From the NCBI GenBank assembly GCA_021234155.1, contig JAJEKV010000213.1, forward strand, positions 250,001 through 314,000: a DNA stretch of 64,000 nucleotides, written 5' to 3'. The DNA is from Isoetes taiwanensis. Taxonomy: Eukaryota > Streptophyta > Lycopodiopsida > Isoetales > Isoetaceae. The notes under the pieces are model-generated. The model was not told the origin of the DNA. It worked only from the letters and a program-made list of their open reading frames with translations, and ran no database searches. This document shows positions 43,741-54,847 of this stretch, piece after piece (within the stretch, counting starts at the first letter, position 1; each line of letters opens with the position of its first letter). Made by a program: the position numbers and the translations under genes.

Positions 43741-46458
43741 GTGGCTTTAACAGCCCATACAAAGCAGGTTGAAACCTTGAAGTGGCATCTCCGCCTTGGA
43801 CATGCTAGCAAGCATGTACTCCGCAAATCAAGGCATAACAATTGGTCCCAAGCAATGACTTAGATTGCAATATGCTGCCCATATGCGAAGGTTGTGTCTC
43901 TGGCAAGCAACATCGTCTTCCTTTCCCAAAAGCAAGTGATACAAGCTCCACACAAATCTTGGAATCAATTCATTCTGATATTGGCGAATCACCAGACTAT
44001 TCCGACACTGGAGCTAAGTATTTTATCACTTTTATTGACGATTTCTCACGGTTTACTTCGGTGTATTTCCTTAAGAAGAGATCTGCTGCATTTGAAGCAT
44101 TTCAACAGTATAAAGTTTATGTTGAGAATCAAACAGGCCGCACCATTAAAAATCTTAGATCTGATAATGGAGGCGAGTACAATTCCCGAATATTCATTAC
44201 TTTTTGTACTGCAAATGGTATTGGAATGCAGTTGACTGCACCACAATATAACGGTGTTGTAGAGCATAAGAATCGGACACTAGCAGACAGTACAAGAAGC
44301 ATGCTGAAAATTAGTGGCCTGTCCAACTCTTTTTGGGTAGAAGCTCTTGCTACAGCAATATACACTCAAAATCGCCTTTCTATCTAACCTTTACATGGAA
44401 AATCTCCATATAAAGTATGGTACAACAAGAAATTCAATTTAACACATTTACGTATCTTTGCTTGTGCAGGATATATCCATGTTCCCAAGGCTCAACGCAA
44501 GAAATGCGATGATAAGAGCGATAAATGCATCTTTATAGGCTACAGTCCCACTGCTAAAGCCTATCGACTTTATCATCCTAAGCGAAAGAAGGTGATTATT
44601 TCTAAAGATGTTCTCTTTGACGAAGCCACATTTCCAGCTTTAAGTATTGCAATGACCCAACACTGTAGGAGATCAAGTATCTTCCATTTTCTGATGACCA
44701 TGAAGACACTCAAGATGAGCTACCTATACCAACTCAAGTTGCTCCACTTGTATCTCCTCCCGACATTTCTGCAGAGATCTTTGAAGATCCTTCTTCAAGT
44801 GCTACCCTTGACAACCCTGATCAACAACATGTATCAGAAGACTCCGACTCCGAAGATCATGATCATTCACAACCTGAGCCAGTTATACACCCTGCCTCCC
44901 AGAGCACCGGTCGCTTTGGACGTAGACAGACCCCCTCTTTCAAGACTATGGACAGCACCACGAAGTCTATGCAAAACTATTTTGCCATGTCGGTACTTGC
45001 TGAACCCCTTACATCCAAGGATGCTTTACAAGGCAGCGAAGCACAACTCTGGCGGGCTGCTATGGATTCCGAATACAATCCTCTTATGAATAACCAGACA
45101 TGGTCCTTACAGTCCCTTCCTCCAGGTCGCAAGGCCATTGGTTGTAAATGGATTTTCAAACGCAAGTTAAAAGCCGATGGCTCCATTGAGCACTACAAAG
45201 CTCGATTAGTAGCCAAAGGCTACTCTCAAATAGAAGACATTGACTATATAGATAGATTTAGTCCAGTTGTGAAGATGACCTCTATTTGAGCTTTATTAAC
45301 GCTTGTTGCAGCTGAAAATATGCATGTCCATCAAATGGACGTCAAAACTGCCTTTCTCCATGGGCAATTAGAAGAAGACACCTATATGCATCAACCAGAG
45401 GGATATATCCAGCCAGGGCAAGATCAACTAGTTTCCAAGCTGCACAAGTCTTTGTACGGCCTCAAACAATCTCCCCGTGTATGGTATCAACACATTGATG
45501 CATTTTTCAGATCAAATGGTTATGGGTCCGGAGGCGCAGATTCAAACATTTATGTCAAACGCCAACACCATTCTCTTGTCTTTATAGCTTTATATGTTGA
45601 CGATGCCATCATCGTAAGTAATGATCTTACCTTACTTCAAGAATGCAAGTTTCAATTGGCTGCTGCATATCATATGACAGATCATGGTGAGATCTCTTAC
45701 TGTTTGGGTCTCCAAGTGATCCAAAATAGGCCTAACAAGACCATTCACTTGAGTCAAAATAAATATATTGAAGACATTCTTAAGAAGTTTGATATGGCTG
45801 ATTGCAAGCCCATCAGCACTCCATTGGATATCAATACTCATTTGTCCAAGGACCAATGCCCTCAAACTCCTAAAGATAAGGCTGCCATGTCTCGAGTTCC
45901 TTATCAAAGCGCTATTGGCAGTCTCATGTATGCTGCCATTTGTACCCTCCCAGATATATCTCATGCTGTGAGCAGATTGAGTCAATTTCTTACTAATCCA
46001 GAGCCCTATCATTAGTTTGCAGTCAAACGAGTTCTTCGTTATCTATGACGAACAACTGATTACGGCCTCACACTAAGAGGGAGTAATGTCAAACTGACAG
46101 GTTATTGTTTTCAGCTTGGAAGCAGCACTATATCCTAGACTAGTAAGAAACAAGAAACTATTTCTCCCTCCAGTGCTGAAGCAGAATACATTGCTACTTG
46201 TCATGCTACAAAAGAAGCAGTCTGGTTACGAAGACTCCTTCAAGATATCAACATTTCAACTGAATGTCCAGTAATACTCAAAACTGATAGCGAAAGTTGT
46301 ATTGTCATGGCCAAGACTCCAAGATTTCGAGCACGTAGCAAGCATGTGGAAATTCAATATCATTTTGTGCGAGAAAAGCTGACCACTGGTGTTATTGAAT
46401 TGAAGTATTGTCCCACGGAAGATATGGTGGCAGCTTTTCTTACTACAGCTCTATCATG
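43700..46458 (+). pseudogene. copia pol: integrase, reverse transcriptase, RNase H (decayed)
   Basis: Pre-integrase WHLRLGHAS in one frame. Integrase core in the next frame from about 43842: CEGCVSGKQHRLPF, then D in HSDIGESP, FIDDFSRF, SDNGGEY and the GVVEHKNRTLA region. After a frame change near 44660, RT: CKWIFKRKLKADG, MDVKTAFLHGQLEED, SLYGLKQSPRVWYQ and polymerase box YVDDAIIVS. Last, RNase H with SSAEAEYIA. In-frame stops at 44385, 45287, 46013, 46046 and 46136 are each one C-to-T or G-to-A change away from the codon expected in the family. Non-functional. Confidence 0.9.
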
Positions 46459-46518
46459 AGCTAAATTTGAATTCTGTAGAAAATCGCCTGGTCAAGAAGG
46501 TGTAGGCTAAAGGGGAGT

Positions 46519-46839
46519 GTCGCGAATGTAGCCATCCACCTATCACAACCATGCACCTGTCATCTGCCATATCATCGATCCGTCATTCCATCTGCCTGTT
46601 CATACACCTCTTTGTATCAAACGTAACCCTAATTAAGGCGTGACAGTTCAGCCCAAAACCGCAGCCTATTTCATCCCTTCCATTCTTTCTTCACTCAATT
46701 CGATTTCAAGAGTAGCACAGAACAAGGGGGAGATCATCATCAAACAGATATGTATTCTGTTCAATCATGAATATATTTGATGCTTTCTTTCTCTTTGTTC
46801 TTGCATTATATATGTGATTCATATTTCATAATATTGACA
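46519..46839 (+). repeat. copia 3' LTR (right end approximate)
   Basis: It begins TGTCGCGAATG right after the polypurine tract. A plausible end is ATATTGACA near 46839. No 5' partner exists in the window to confirm the boundary. Confidence 0.6.
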
Positions 46840-48334
46840 ATCACTTCGCCTCATAGACACTGAGCTGATTTGATACTTTCTGCATTCAAATTGTCTGGAT
46901 TGCACTGAACCAGAATTGTCTGGATTGCACATTTTCTAAGAATGCAATGCAGTTCTATAAGGTCAATGTTATGTTCACACTGATTTCATCTAGATCAGAG
47001 CCATTGTGATCTAATTGTATCCTCCCTCTTTGTTTTACTGCCCAAACATCCGACTTGTACAAGACTTAGCTTCAAATGTAACCCACAAATTGGAACAGGA
47101 CTAAGTTATCACCTGAGTTATACATAACTTGCTAAAGAGATTAGAATATTAAGTACACAAGAACATCAAAGACAAATTTAACTTTTGTAACAAGAGGTTC
47201 CTCAGAAACTCTATTCTCTATTAAGTACACAAGATTATTAAAAAAGTACTCATCTATTTTTGAACATTTACAAATTCATACAGAATTCATTCACGAGCTA
47301 CATACTCGACCATGAAGACATTAAAATCTAAAATCCATCACGAAGTCACAGCACAAGGTGGAGGTAGATTCCTTCTGAATGTTGTAGTCAGCAAGGGTAC
47401 GACCAGCTTCCTCTTAGGAGCGTTACTGTGTCACTTAAGTGTGTTAGTTCATGGAGCAATATATTCTGTTTTTGCATCCATGACACCAAATGCTTTTGCA
47501 CACCTAAATGTCCCACACCATAACATAGCTATTTTTCATCTATAACTGATGTCATCAGGGTTGGAAATACAGGTTAGTGAACAATTAGGCAAGTGTATAT
47601 GTGTGATAGGACTATTTTATGTTACTCACAATATACAATGTGACATAAGGGTGAGCAAATCAGTTAAACTCTTGGCACATTTTAATTCAATATAACAATA
47701 CAACCATCTGCAGACTTTACAATGCTTGTACAATTCATCTGCCCTGTAATAACTATTTTTCATCTGTAATGATCAGTGATAGGTAAATGCTTTTCCACAG
47801 GTGGACATGTTCCTAAAGTCACCAAACAATGTGTACTGCAGGAATGCAATGTTATCTGGCAGAGGCAAACATTCAAACTCCTGAGCTTATTCAAAAATGG
47901 GGAGGGGTGACAATGCTGGGAGATTACTCTGCAAGTGATGTGTGTTCACTTGTGTTGGATGATGAGGGATATATTGCAGTGGTAATCATGAAAAGTCTGG
48001 GCATAAGTTATACCCTGAAGTGTATGAATAGAAGGAACACATTCAAATAAAAGCTTCCTAAGTTAGTATCTTGTATTATAAAAGTAATTTGCACTTCCTT
48101 CTGCTATTCCTAAATATGAAATTTAAGAATAATTTCGTTGTAACCTTAAACACAAAATCTACTATAGATTTATCTAGCTCCAATAAGGACAGAACCAGAG
48201 TTCCATTTTTGAAGTAAAGAAAATTACAAGTAAAGAAAATTACACAATGTCAGTTTTTGTTGCATATACAATGCCAGTTTCTGAAATCATTTGTGTTGCA
48301 TATACAATGCCAATTTGTGTCAATCTGAACAAAT
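46840..48334. other. about 1.5 kb without a recognisable gene
   Basis: Only short frames, none resembling a known family. Confidence 0.45.
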
Positions 48335-49483
48335 TCAGATAATGAACAATGCCATTTGTGCCAATTTCTTCAACGAGTTGATGGCTTCAGCAAGTATTTT
48401 CGTGACTTGGATCTCTACTTGGAAACTAGCATCGTGCATTTTTCTCGTTGCTTCCATCTCGCTTTCTGAAATTTGTTTCAATGCTTCAACTTGAGATACC
48501 GAGATGAATTTTTAAGATTCTGAAATGGCTGTAGCCACAGTCTGGGACGACGAGCTCACTGCACACATGTCATCTAATGCATCTACTCTTCTCCTCTTGC
48601 ATCTAATGCATCTACTCTTCTCCTCTTGCGTTTTCTTCCACTAGATTGTCTGTCCTGAGTGTTCTCCTTACTAACTGGTTGAAAATGAAATGTAAAACAT
48701 GTAAACAAGCGAAAAGTATATACCACGAATTGCAAAAGACTAATGCTGATCATGATTACTTTGAGTCTCATTTTCTGGCTGATCGTTTTGAGTCTCATTT
48801 TCTGGCTGATTGCTTTGAGTCTCATCCTCTGGCTGATTGGTTTATGGTTGAGTGTAATATGAACCTAGAGGGAAGCTATAAATAGGCTGACTTCGTGGTG
48901 TAGATGTTGGCATGTTCTCGGTCAAGATATTTTGGGGATTGTAAGCTTCTCTACCTCCTAGCTAGCTCTGCATTGCATCAAACAATTGTTTATTAAATGT
49001 TCTTGGCAAGTCCTTCTCCCTACACTGTGCTTCAGTCATGTCCAATATGAAGAATGCCCTGATGGTATGTTATTCTCGTAGGCATTGATCTTCTTACAGT
49101 TTTTATGATATCTTTCCCAACATGATCTGCATTGGATGGACGTGGGGGAACCTACATGACGACAGTACCTATGCAACAATGAAGAAAAATCATTCAAGAA
49201 AATGTGTAACAAACAAATTAATAATAAAATTTTAAAGTTCTAATTCTTATCCTGCTACTGCTTCCCATCGTTGATTGTTGTTGTGGCTTCTTTGGAGAGG
49301 TGTTCCATGCCTCTGAATCATCCAATCTTGTTTCTTAGCATTGTTAAGAATTAAAAGTTCGTCCAATGTCCAAGTTCCAGAGCTTGGACCCCCAACTACA
49401 CTGCCCATTTCTCTCCATTGTTCAACTTGAATTGCAGAGGAAGAAGGCAGCCTTAATGCTGTTCGATGGGCAGTTGGTGGCAT
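48335..49483 (-). pseudogene. trihelix / Myb-SANT-like DNA-binding protein
   Basis: Minus strand. N-terminus from ATG 49483 (MPPTAHRT). DNA-binding domain: GTWTLDELLILNNAKKQDW, then RWEAVAG, an intron of about 80 bp (acceptor TTGCATAG near 49170), then YCRRHVG, QCRSCWERYHKNCKKI. A frameshift near 49052, a stop near 48970 and another near 48838 follow. Then three 9-residue repeats (NQPENETQ type, 48758-48838), a basic patch (GRKRKRRRVDALD) broken by a 29-bp tandem duplication (48572-48629), another stop, and a coiled-coil C-terminus (VEALKQISESEMEATRKMHD). The intron lacks a GT donor (GCAGGATAAG). It could derive from a host trihelix factor or the Myb-like ORF of a PIF/Harbinger transposon. 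Confidence 0.7.
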
Positions 49484-49499
49484 GCTGTACAAAACCAAA

Positions 49500-50707
49500 T
49501 CATATGCATTATAATGTTTTTATATTATTAAGCATGTCATTCTGAAAGTGATGATGTGATGGTAGGAAAACCCACATAATTTTGGGGTACAACAGCCTGC
49601 TATATAGACAATCAACATTTTCTTTTCCTACTATAACTAGGTCTGAGGATAGCAGCAGATGGTATTTCCAGTGGATAGATCCTTTGCAATCCCACCTTGT
49701 AAAATATTTGCAAGCCTCTAGTGCTGAGCCACATTTGGTATAACGCAACGTGTTCTTTTTCAAATCCATCGTTTGCTATTTGAGGATTAGACGATCTTTA
49801 CATATTTAAAGATAATCAAGTCCTAGCATTATATATTTTTAACCTCTGGAGATGGCTTGTATTCAAAATAACAACATTCAAAATGACAGAAAAGGAAGAT
49901 GAAGTTGTTGAAACCTGGATTCATCAGACATCGCTTCAAATGGCAAAGGCGCTCCACATTTCGTAGTCTAGATTACCGGATTTATTTCTTAAAATTACAG
50001 GTCACACACCTGAGATTACGGGTCACATGCAGACGTGGTAGTTATGAAGGTCATGATACCATCATGTAAAATGGCAGATCCTTCTACGCCACATAGGACT
50101 CATGCCATGCCAGATAGGATAATGGATCATTGCCCACCATTACGATGTCCAACTTTTTATTGCATGTGAACACCCAACCATCATGACTGTGATATGTCAC
50201 ATGTGAACCCAACCCTAATAGCCATTTTAATACAATAGGACAAAGTATGCAATGGAGAACGCTTTATATTCTACAAGACTAAGAGTCATTAGAAGAACTT
50301 AGGGTAAACGCACTTAGGTGGGGGGCATTTTCACGAAATCCAAGCACCCCATCAGCATAGCACCATGACTTTTTTTTAATGAAGTTTTATGGAATCTTTT
50401 GCCCGTCAATTTAATTTCTTCGCACTTCACCGTTCTCCCGCGCCCGAGGTTCGAAGATGGCGCCCTAGCTGCGTCCATTTTTTGTGAAAGGATGATCAGA
50501 GTGCATCAGACCATCATTTTGAAGCAAATAATTTTGGAGTAGATAATTCTGGAGCCATCCTTTCAAGAATGAGTTACATGGAATCATATGATGAGGATCC
50601 TTCATGCTGGCACTATCCGGAAGAGAAACAATCAGTAAGTCTTTTTTTGCCTTATTTTCCTCCCCCTTTCTATCTAGATCTAAAGGGCGCTTTGTCTTGC
50701 TTAAGAG
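49500..50707. other. about 1.2 kb without a recognisable gene
   Basis: Contains the upstream region of the 326-codon ORF. No clear promoter element is picked out. Confidence 0.45.
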
Positions 50708-51688
50708 ATGAGGTTCGCTACAACAGTTCAGGAGTTTCATGAATACAGGAGACTGCCAAATGAAGGAAGGGATCCAAAATCTTTAAGCTGGGATGATTGC
50801 AGCATTGACGATTTTTTAAGTGTCTGGTCCACAGATTTGAAGGGTGCTAAGATCAAACTGCACCAAGTTAGGCCTGAATTTGCTGATGACCTAGATGATT
50901 TGGTTTATAAGGTTTACCAGTTTGGCTTAAAAAACAAAGAAGCCAGAACTATTTTTGCCAGAGCCTTTGCCTACCAGAATACTAGACGTGCTTTAGCTAA
51001 CCCTGCCAAGCATAAGCTTAACTGGGCCCTTTTCGGATGGCAGACTCTGCAAACCTCTAAAAGAAACACAAGGAAAAGAATGAGTAGAGAAGAGACTGTT
51101 GTGACTAGCATTGCAAGAAGTATCACATTAATGGAAGATGAGCAGAAGTGCATTAAAGTTGAAGTGCGGAATTTGGAACAGGAGTTGAAGGCAAAGGAGA
51201 AAGCTCTTGTTGGATTGAATGGTCTGCTCGAAGGCCTTGATAAATTGCTTGTCTCAGTTTCAGCTGACATACAAGAGACTAAAAATGATATTATAGCATT
51301 AAAGGAAATAAGTCCCAATGAAACAGTTGCTTTGCAACAATTAGCTGATCGAGAAACAGTTCAATGGCTAACATTGCTGAATCTTTTGAAACAGAAGAGA
51401 GCATCAGATAATAGTGAAATGCTTAATGAAGAGGTATGTGTTATCAATGAAAGACTTGCTTCTATTAGGACTGTAGAACAGGAAATAGATTCTAAGATTG
51501 CCAACATGACTTCATTGAAAGATAAATTTGTGAACACTACAATCATTAGGCCATCTACTGGAAATTGGGTAATAACAGTTGACAGGGATTTAGGTTGCTG
51601 TGTTTGTGGCATGGCCTTTAGGTCACCAGTTCCACAATCTTTGCTTTCATATCTGCCTGCAAAACCTACAATGCATTTGTCATATTGA
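50708..51688 (+). CDS. coiled-coil protein of unknown function (326 aa)
   Basis: Uninterrupted ORF with ATG at 50708, the longest intact non-transposon frame in the window. Residues 1-115 look globular (LSWDDCSIDDFLSVWSTDL, FADDLDDLVYKVYQFGLKN, NWALFGWQTLQ). Residues about 125-280 are heptad-rich and charged (EVRNLEQELKAKEKAL, LLKQKRASDNSEMLNEEV, VEQEIDSKIANMTSLKDKF), a predicted coiled coil. The end has a CxxC (GCCVCGMAF). No intron is needed. An antisense frame (51361-51873) overlaps, but the coiled-coil periodicity on this strand is more convincing. Family not recognised; it could be a host gene, a retrocopy or a transposon accessory protein. Confidence 0.5.
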   Translation: MRFATTVQEFHEYRRLPNEGRDPKSLSWDDCSIDDFLSVWSTDLKGAKIKLHQVRPEFADDLDDLVYKVYQFGLKNKEARTIFARAFAYQNTRRALANPAKHKLNWALFGWQTLQTSKRNTRKRMSREETVVTSIARSITLMEDEQKCIKVEVRNLEQELKAKEKALVGLNGLLEGLDKLLVSVSADIQETKNDIIALKEISPNETVALQQLADRETVQWLTLLNLLKQKRASDNSEMLNEEVCVINERLASIRTVEQEIDSKIANMTSLKDKFVNTTIIRPSTGNWVITVDRDLGCCVCGMAFRSPVPQSLLSYLPAKPTMHLSY

Positions 51689-52795
51689 AGTCTCCGAAGA
51701 TCTATGTCAAGAGTTAGGCTATCTGGATTTACAAGGTGATTTACAAAGATGTTGTCTTCATTCTGTTTAATCTGTTCCATCATTACTTTGGCCTTGTTTG
51801 CCATCATTGAAAGTCGATATTCCTTTAAAGAAAAGCGGATAGGAAGACAAAAGGGGGAGGGGGGTTGTCCCAAGTATTATATTGTGGGCTTCCAAGTGCT
51901 ATATTGTGGGTGCAAGGAATACAACACCCAAAATATGAGTGAAACATCTAGTGAAGTAAAGATTCCTTAATCACAACAAGTTCTCTCAGCTAGAAGCTAC
52001 TTGTTTGGTATGTCCTGAAATAATGACCAATGACACCTAATATAAGCGCTTGGATTATTATTATTATCAAATAGTAGAGCACATGCATGTTGGATGAGAT
52101 GGATTAAGTGTTGCATTAGATTTTTCGTCAACCATTAGTAAGCTTATATGTCTCAATCTGAGAATTGGAATCAAGATATATTAGCACAAAGAGGTCGATT
52201 CTTGTGCATTAGGCATCTTCCATGTATATCGTATAGCAGCTACTCAAGATTTGGATTATGGTCCTAATATTAACATGCCTTTAGAAATATGAAAATCCTT
52301 TGGACCATGATCAATAACCGCGCTTTGTTATTAATTGCTCTATATCTGATTTTACATAGAATTCTTCTTGGTATTGCAGTATCTAAATGAGACACTTGAT
52401 ATGCAATAAGGACTTAAGGACCACCTCCATGTTCATAGGGCATCGTGCATGCAACTGAAGTTCTTTTCAGATTCGATTTCATTCACACATTTGCATATCA
52501 GTAAATAATAATATCTTAATTAAGTGGAAACAGTCAAGAACACAATTATTTGTGAAGCTGCATTTGTGATAAGCCATGCATTACATTGCAACAAACATAT
52601 CCTTGCTTATTACAGTAGATCATATGAAGGACAAATCCACAGAGAGAGCATTTTTTGAACATGGTATTTTTAAGCTCTAACACAAGCTAGAGTCTAAAGA
52701 TGATATATCTCCAAATGCACAAGCTGCTATTGCTACGAATAACAAATCTAAGTTTTCATAAGCTGCAATAGGCTATTGCCACTTGATCACTCCCA
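51689..52795. other. about 1.1 kb without a recognisable gene
   Basis: AT-rich, no convincing ORF. Confidence 0.5.
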
Positions 52796-52948
52796 TCACA
52801 GCCTAGACAATTTGTTCCCTGCTGGAAAATAGTTGACCACCAGAGGAGCTGTTATTTCCTGGCTTGATACCTTCTTGGAAGAAAAAAAGAGCATCAGAAT
52901 AAGTATTTTAATTGGAAAACACTTGTGCGTTTTGCTAATGCCCTCCAT
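52796..52948 (-). CDS. small protein, divergent family member A8 (50 aa)
   Basis: Minus-strand ORF, ATG 52948, TGA ending at 52796. The N-terminus is diverged (MEGISKTHKCFPIKILILML) and the Lys/Ala linker is missing. FSSKKVSSQ still matches SSNKVSDQ, and the C-terminal end TAPLVVNYFPAGNKLSRL is almost identical to A1 although the rest has drifted. A TATA-like CTATAAAAGG lies on the minus strand at about 52975-52984, close to the ATG. It is 16-32 kb from the main clusters. Preserved C-terminus with eroded middle suggests the C-terminal motif is the functional part. Confidence 0.6.
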   Translation of the reverse strand: MEGISKTHKCFPIKILILMLFFSSKKVSSQEITAPLVVNYFPAGNKLSRL

Positions 52949-54404
52949 GGCTAAAGGAATCAAGAATGTGGATGCCCTTTTATAGAAATAAAATGGAAGG
53001 CGAATGTGAGATAAATAATTAGTGGCAGGAGCGAGTCTTATAACATGGAATAGTGCGTAGTTGAAGATAGAGAAGAAATTATGTTAAAATTGGACTATAG
53101 TGGAACTGTAGCAACGTGTGCATTTCATTTCAAATGGTTGATTCGCATTTATTCATTGCTTCTCGTGGACATTAAAATTTTTATTGTGCCATTTCACGCT
53201 TCTACATTCTTCAAAGTGCATAGGCTTTAACTTATAGGAATTTGCTTCTCAAATAGAATAGAATAAACTAGAATCGAATAGATTAGAATAAAATAATATA
53301 GAATAAAACTTAGAATTTTGTAAACATGACCAAGCCGAAATGCTAAAGAATTCAATTGTAAAAAGGGCTTCAAGAGGCTCAAAACATAATTTCTATATAC
53401 TTTATAGTCACATTTGGATGAATTCACTTGCAATGTAGCCAAATTAGTTTTGTGTTGCATGTGACGACTTTCAAATGTAAACCTTGCAAATGTAAACCTT
53501 TGAAATTGATTGGGCACTTGCAACATCGACATGTTTTTTGTTTTTTTAAATCCTATGCTTCTGTAAATTCAATGGGCATCTAGGCAAATTCCCTGAAAGC
53601 CTATGCATCTCCCTCAAACCAAATAATCAGATTTTGAAAGAAATTGTAATGCTAACACTAATCCATCAGTCCATTTAATTTTGAAATTGGGAGATCAACA
53701 TGAACAGACAGAATGAGCAGGAGGGGTAAAACACAAGTAAGAATCATAACCCCATTTTACTGTAAGGAATATACATAAAATTGATATGTACAAAAAAAAA
53801 AGTCCAAGGTATTGAAATTACTAATATTGAATCATTTTGCACAATATATGTTAAATCATATGTCCAGCTCTGAAAAAATAAAATCCTTGACTGCATGGCA
53901 TTTGGGTAATGAAGGATGTGCCATGGAATGACTTGGTCTTGGAACGATTATATTTTTAATTTTTATTCGCACGTTTGCACAAACACAAGTTGACACTTTG
54001 AAGCAATTTTAGAGTGTCCACGTTTGCCGCCAAGTGGGATTTTTGTGCAAGTGGAAGCTATTTTAACCGTCTGATTTCATCTACGGTGAAGAAAATACAT
54101 GAAAATTCCAGGTGTTCAGGGGCGTTGGAAGTTATGCTGGCGTTAGAGAGAACGAGAATTTGTATTGGCTTGTTCTTGCCAATACAATTTGTATTGGCAA
54201 TCGGATCCTTTACTCTTATTCTGCGCAATCAGCTTCATATTCCATAACAAGTTAGGGCTCTGGCCCTTAAATTAGATTGATCGGCCATAACCCAAATAGC
54301 TCAATTCGCTTTTTGGTACTCTATTATGTTCTAGGGTTTCACCCGAATTGGCTCTCCTGTTTAGGGTCCCGTTTAAACTACGTGGTGACATATGGTCATG
54401 GGAG
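52949..54404. other. about 1.45 kb without a recognisable gene
   Basis: AT-rich. Contains an imperfect (AGAAT)n-like microsatellite at 53255-53310. Confidence 0.5.
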
Positions 54405-54844
54405 GGAACTCCGTATATCTCAAGCGGGATGTGGTTAATGTGGCCAAAAACTTTTGGGTTAATGTGGTCAGGCCACATTAACCACTGGTTAATGTGGCCA
54501 TCCGATATCAGCCAGGTGGTGAATGTGGCCAAAAAAGTGGTTAATGTGGCCAAAAAACCAGGCTTCAAACTGCGCGGTCGGGGCAAAAATTTCAATCGAC
54601 TGGTTCTTTCTGCTCTATGGGCAGTTTGATTCGATTTAAAAACCATGCCAATCGCTTCATCTACCTCTTTTATGCTAGATCAGTGAAGAGAGGAAGAGAT
54701 TTGAAGCAAAAAGGAGCCGGATCGACAAAAAAACACCAAAAAATGCCAAAAATAGTTGGTTTTTGGGCTTCAAACCGCGCTGTTCTTCATGGCTGATACA
54801 GGCGGCCACATTAACCACATCCCGCTTGAGATATACGGCGTTCC
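54405..54844. repeat. 41-bp inverted repeats just before UBP start, with internal direct repeats
   Basis: 54405-54445 and 54804-54844 are reverse complements with one mismatch. The right arm ends 3 bases before the ATG at 54848. Inside are several copies of GGTTAATGTGGCCA (54431-54560, one inverted at 54472). GGCTTCAAAC appears at both 54558 and 54767. It resembles a small foldback transposon inserted in the 5' leader. Confidence 0.85.
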
Positions 54845-54847
54845 TCA

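Larger units (their letters stand above)
43690..46839 (+). mobile_element. Ty1/copia retrotransposon, 5'-truncated
   Basis: The order integrase, reverse transcriptase, RNase H defines copia. Gag, protease and 5' LTR are missing; the left edge, near 43690, abuts the minus-strand transposase-like piece. A polypurine tract AAAGGGGAG (46510-46518) precedes the 3' LTR. No target duplication can be assessed. Confidence 0.85.

Noticed and set aside
51361-51873. 170-residue antisense frame over the coiled-coil ORF
   Set aside because: The plus-strand frame is longer, starts with ATG and shows clear heptad periodicity; the antisense frame has no recognisable motif.
53392-53410. TCTATATACTTTATAG as a Helitron 5' end pairing with 58764
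   Set aside because: Preceded by T instead of the expected A, and such AT-rich strings are common here; not used as a boundary.
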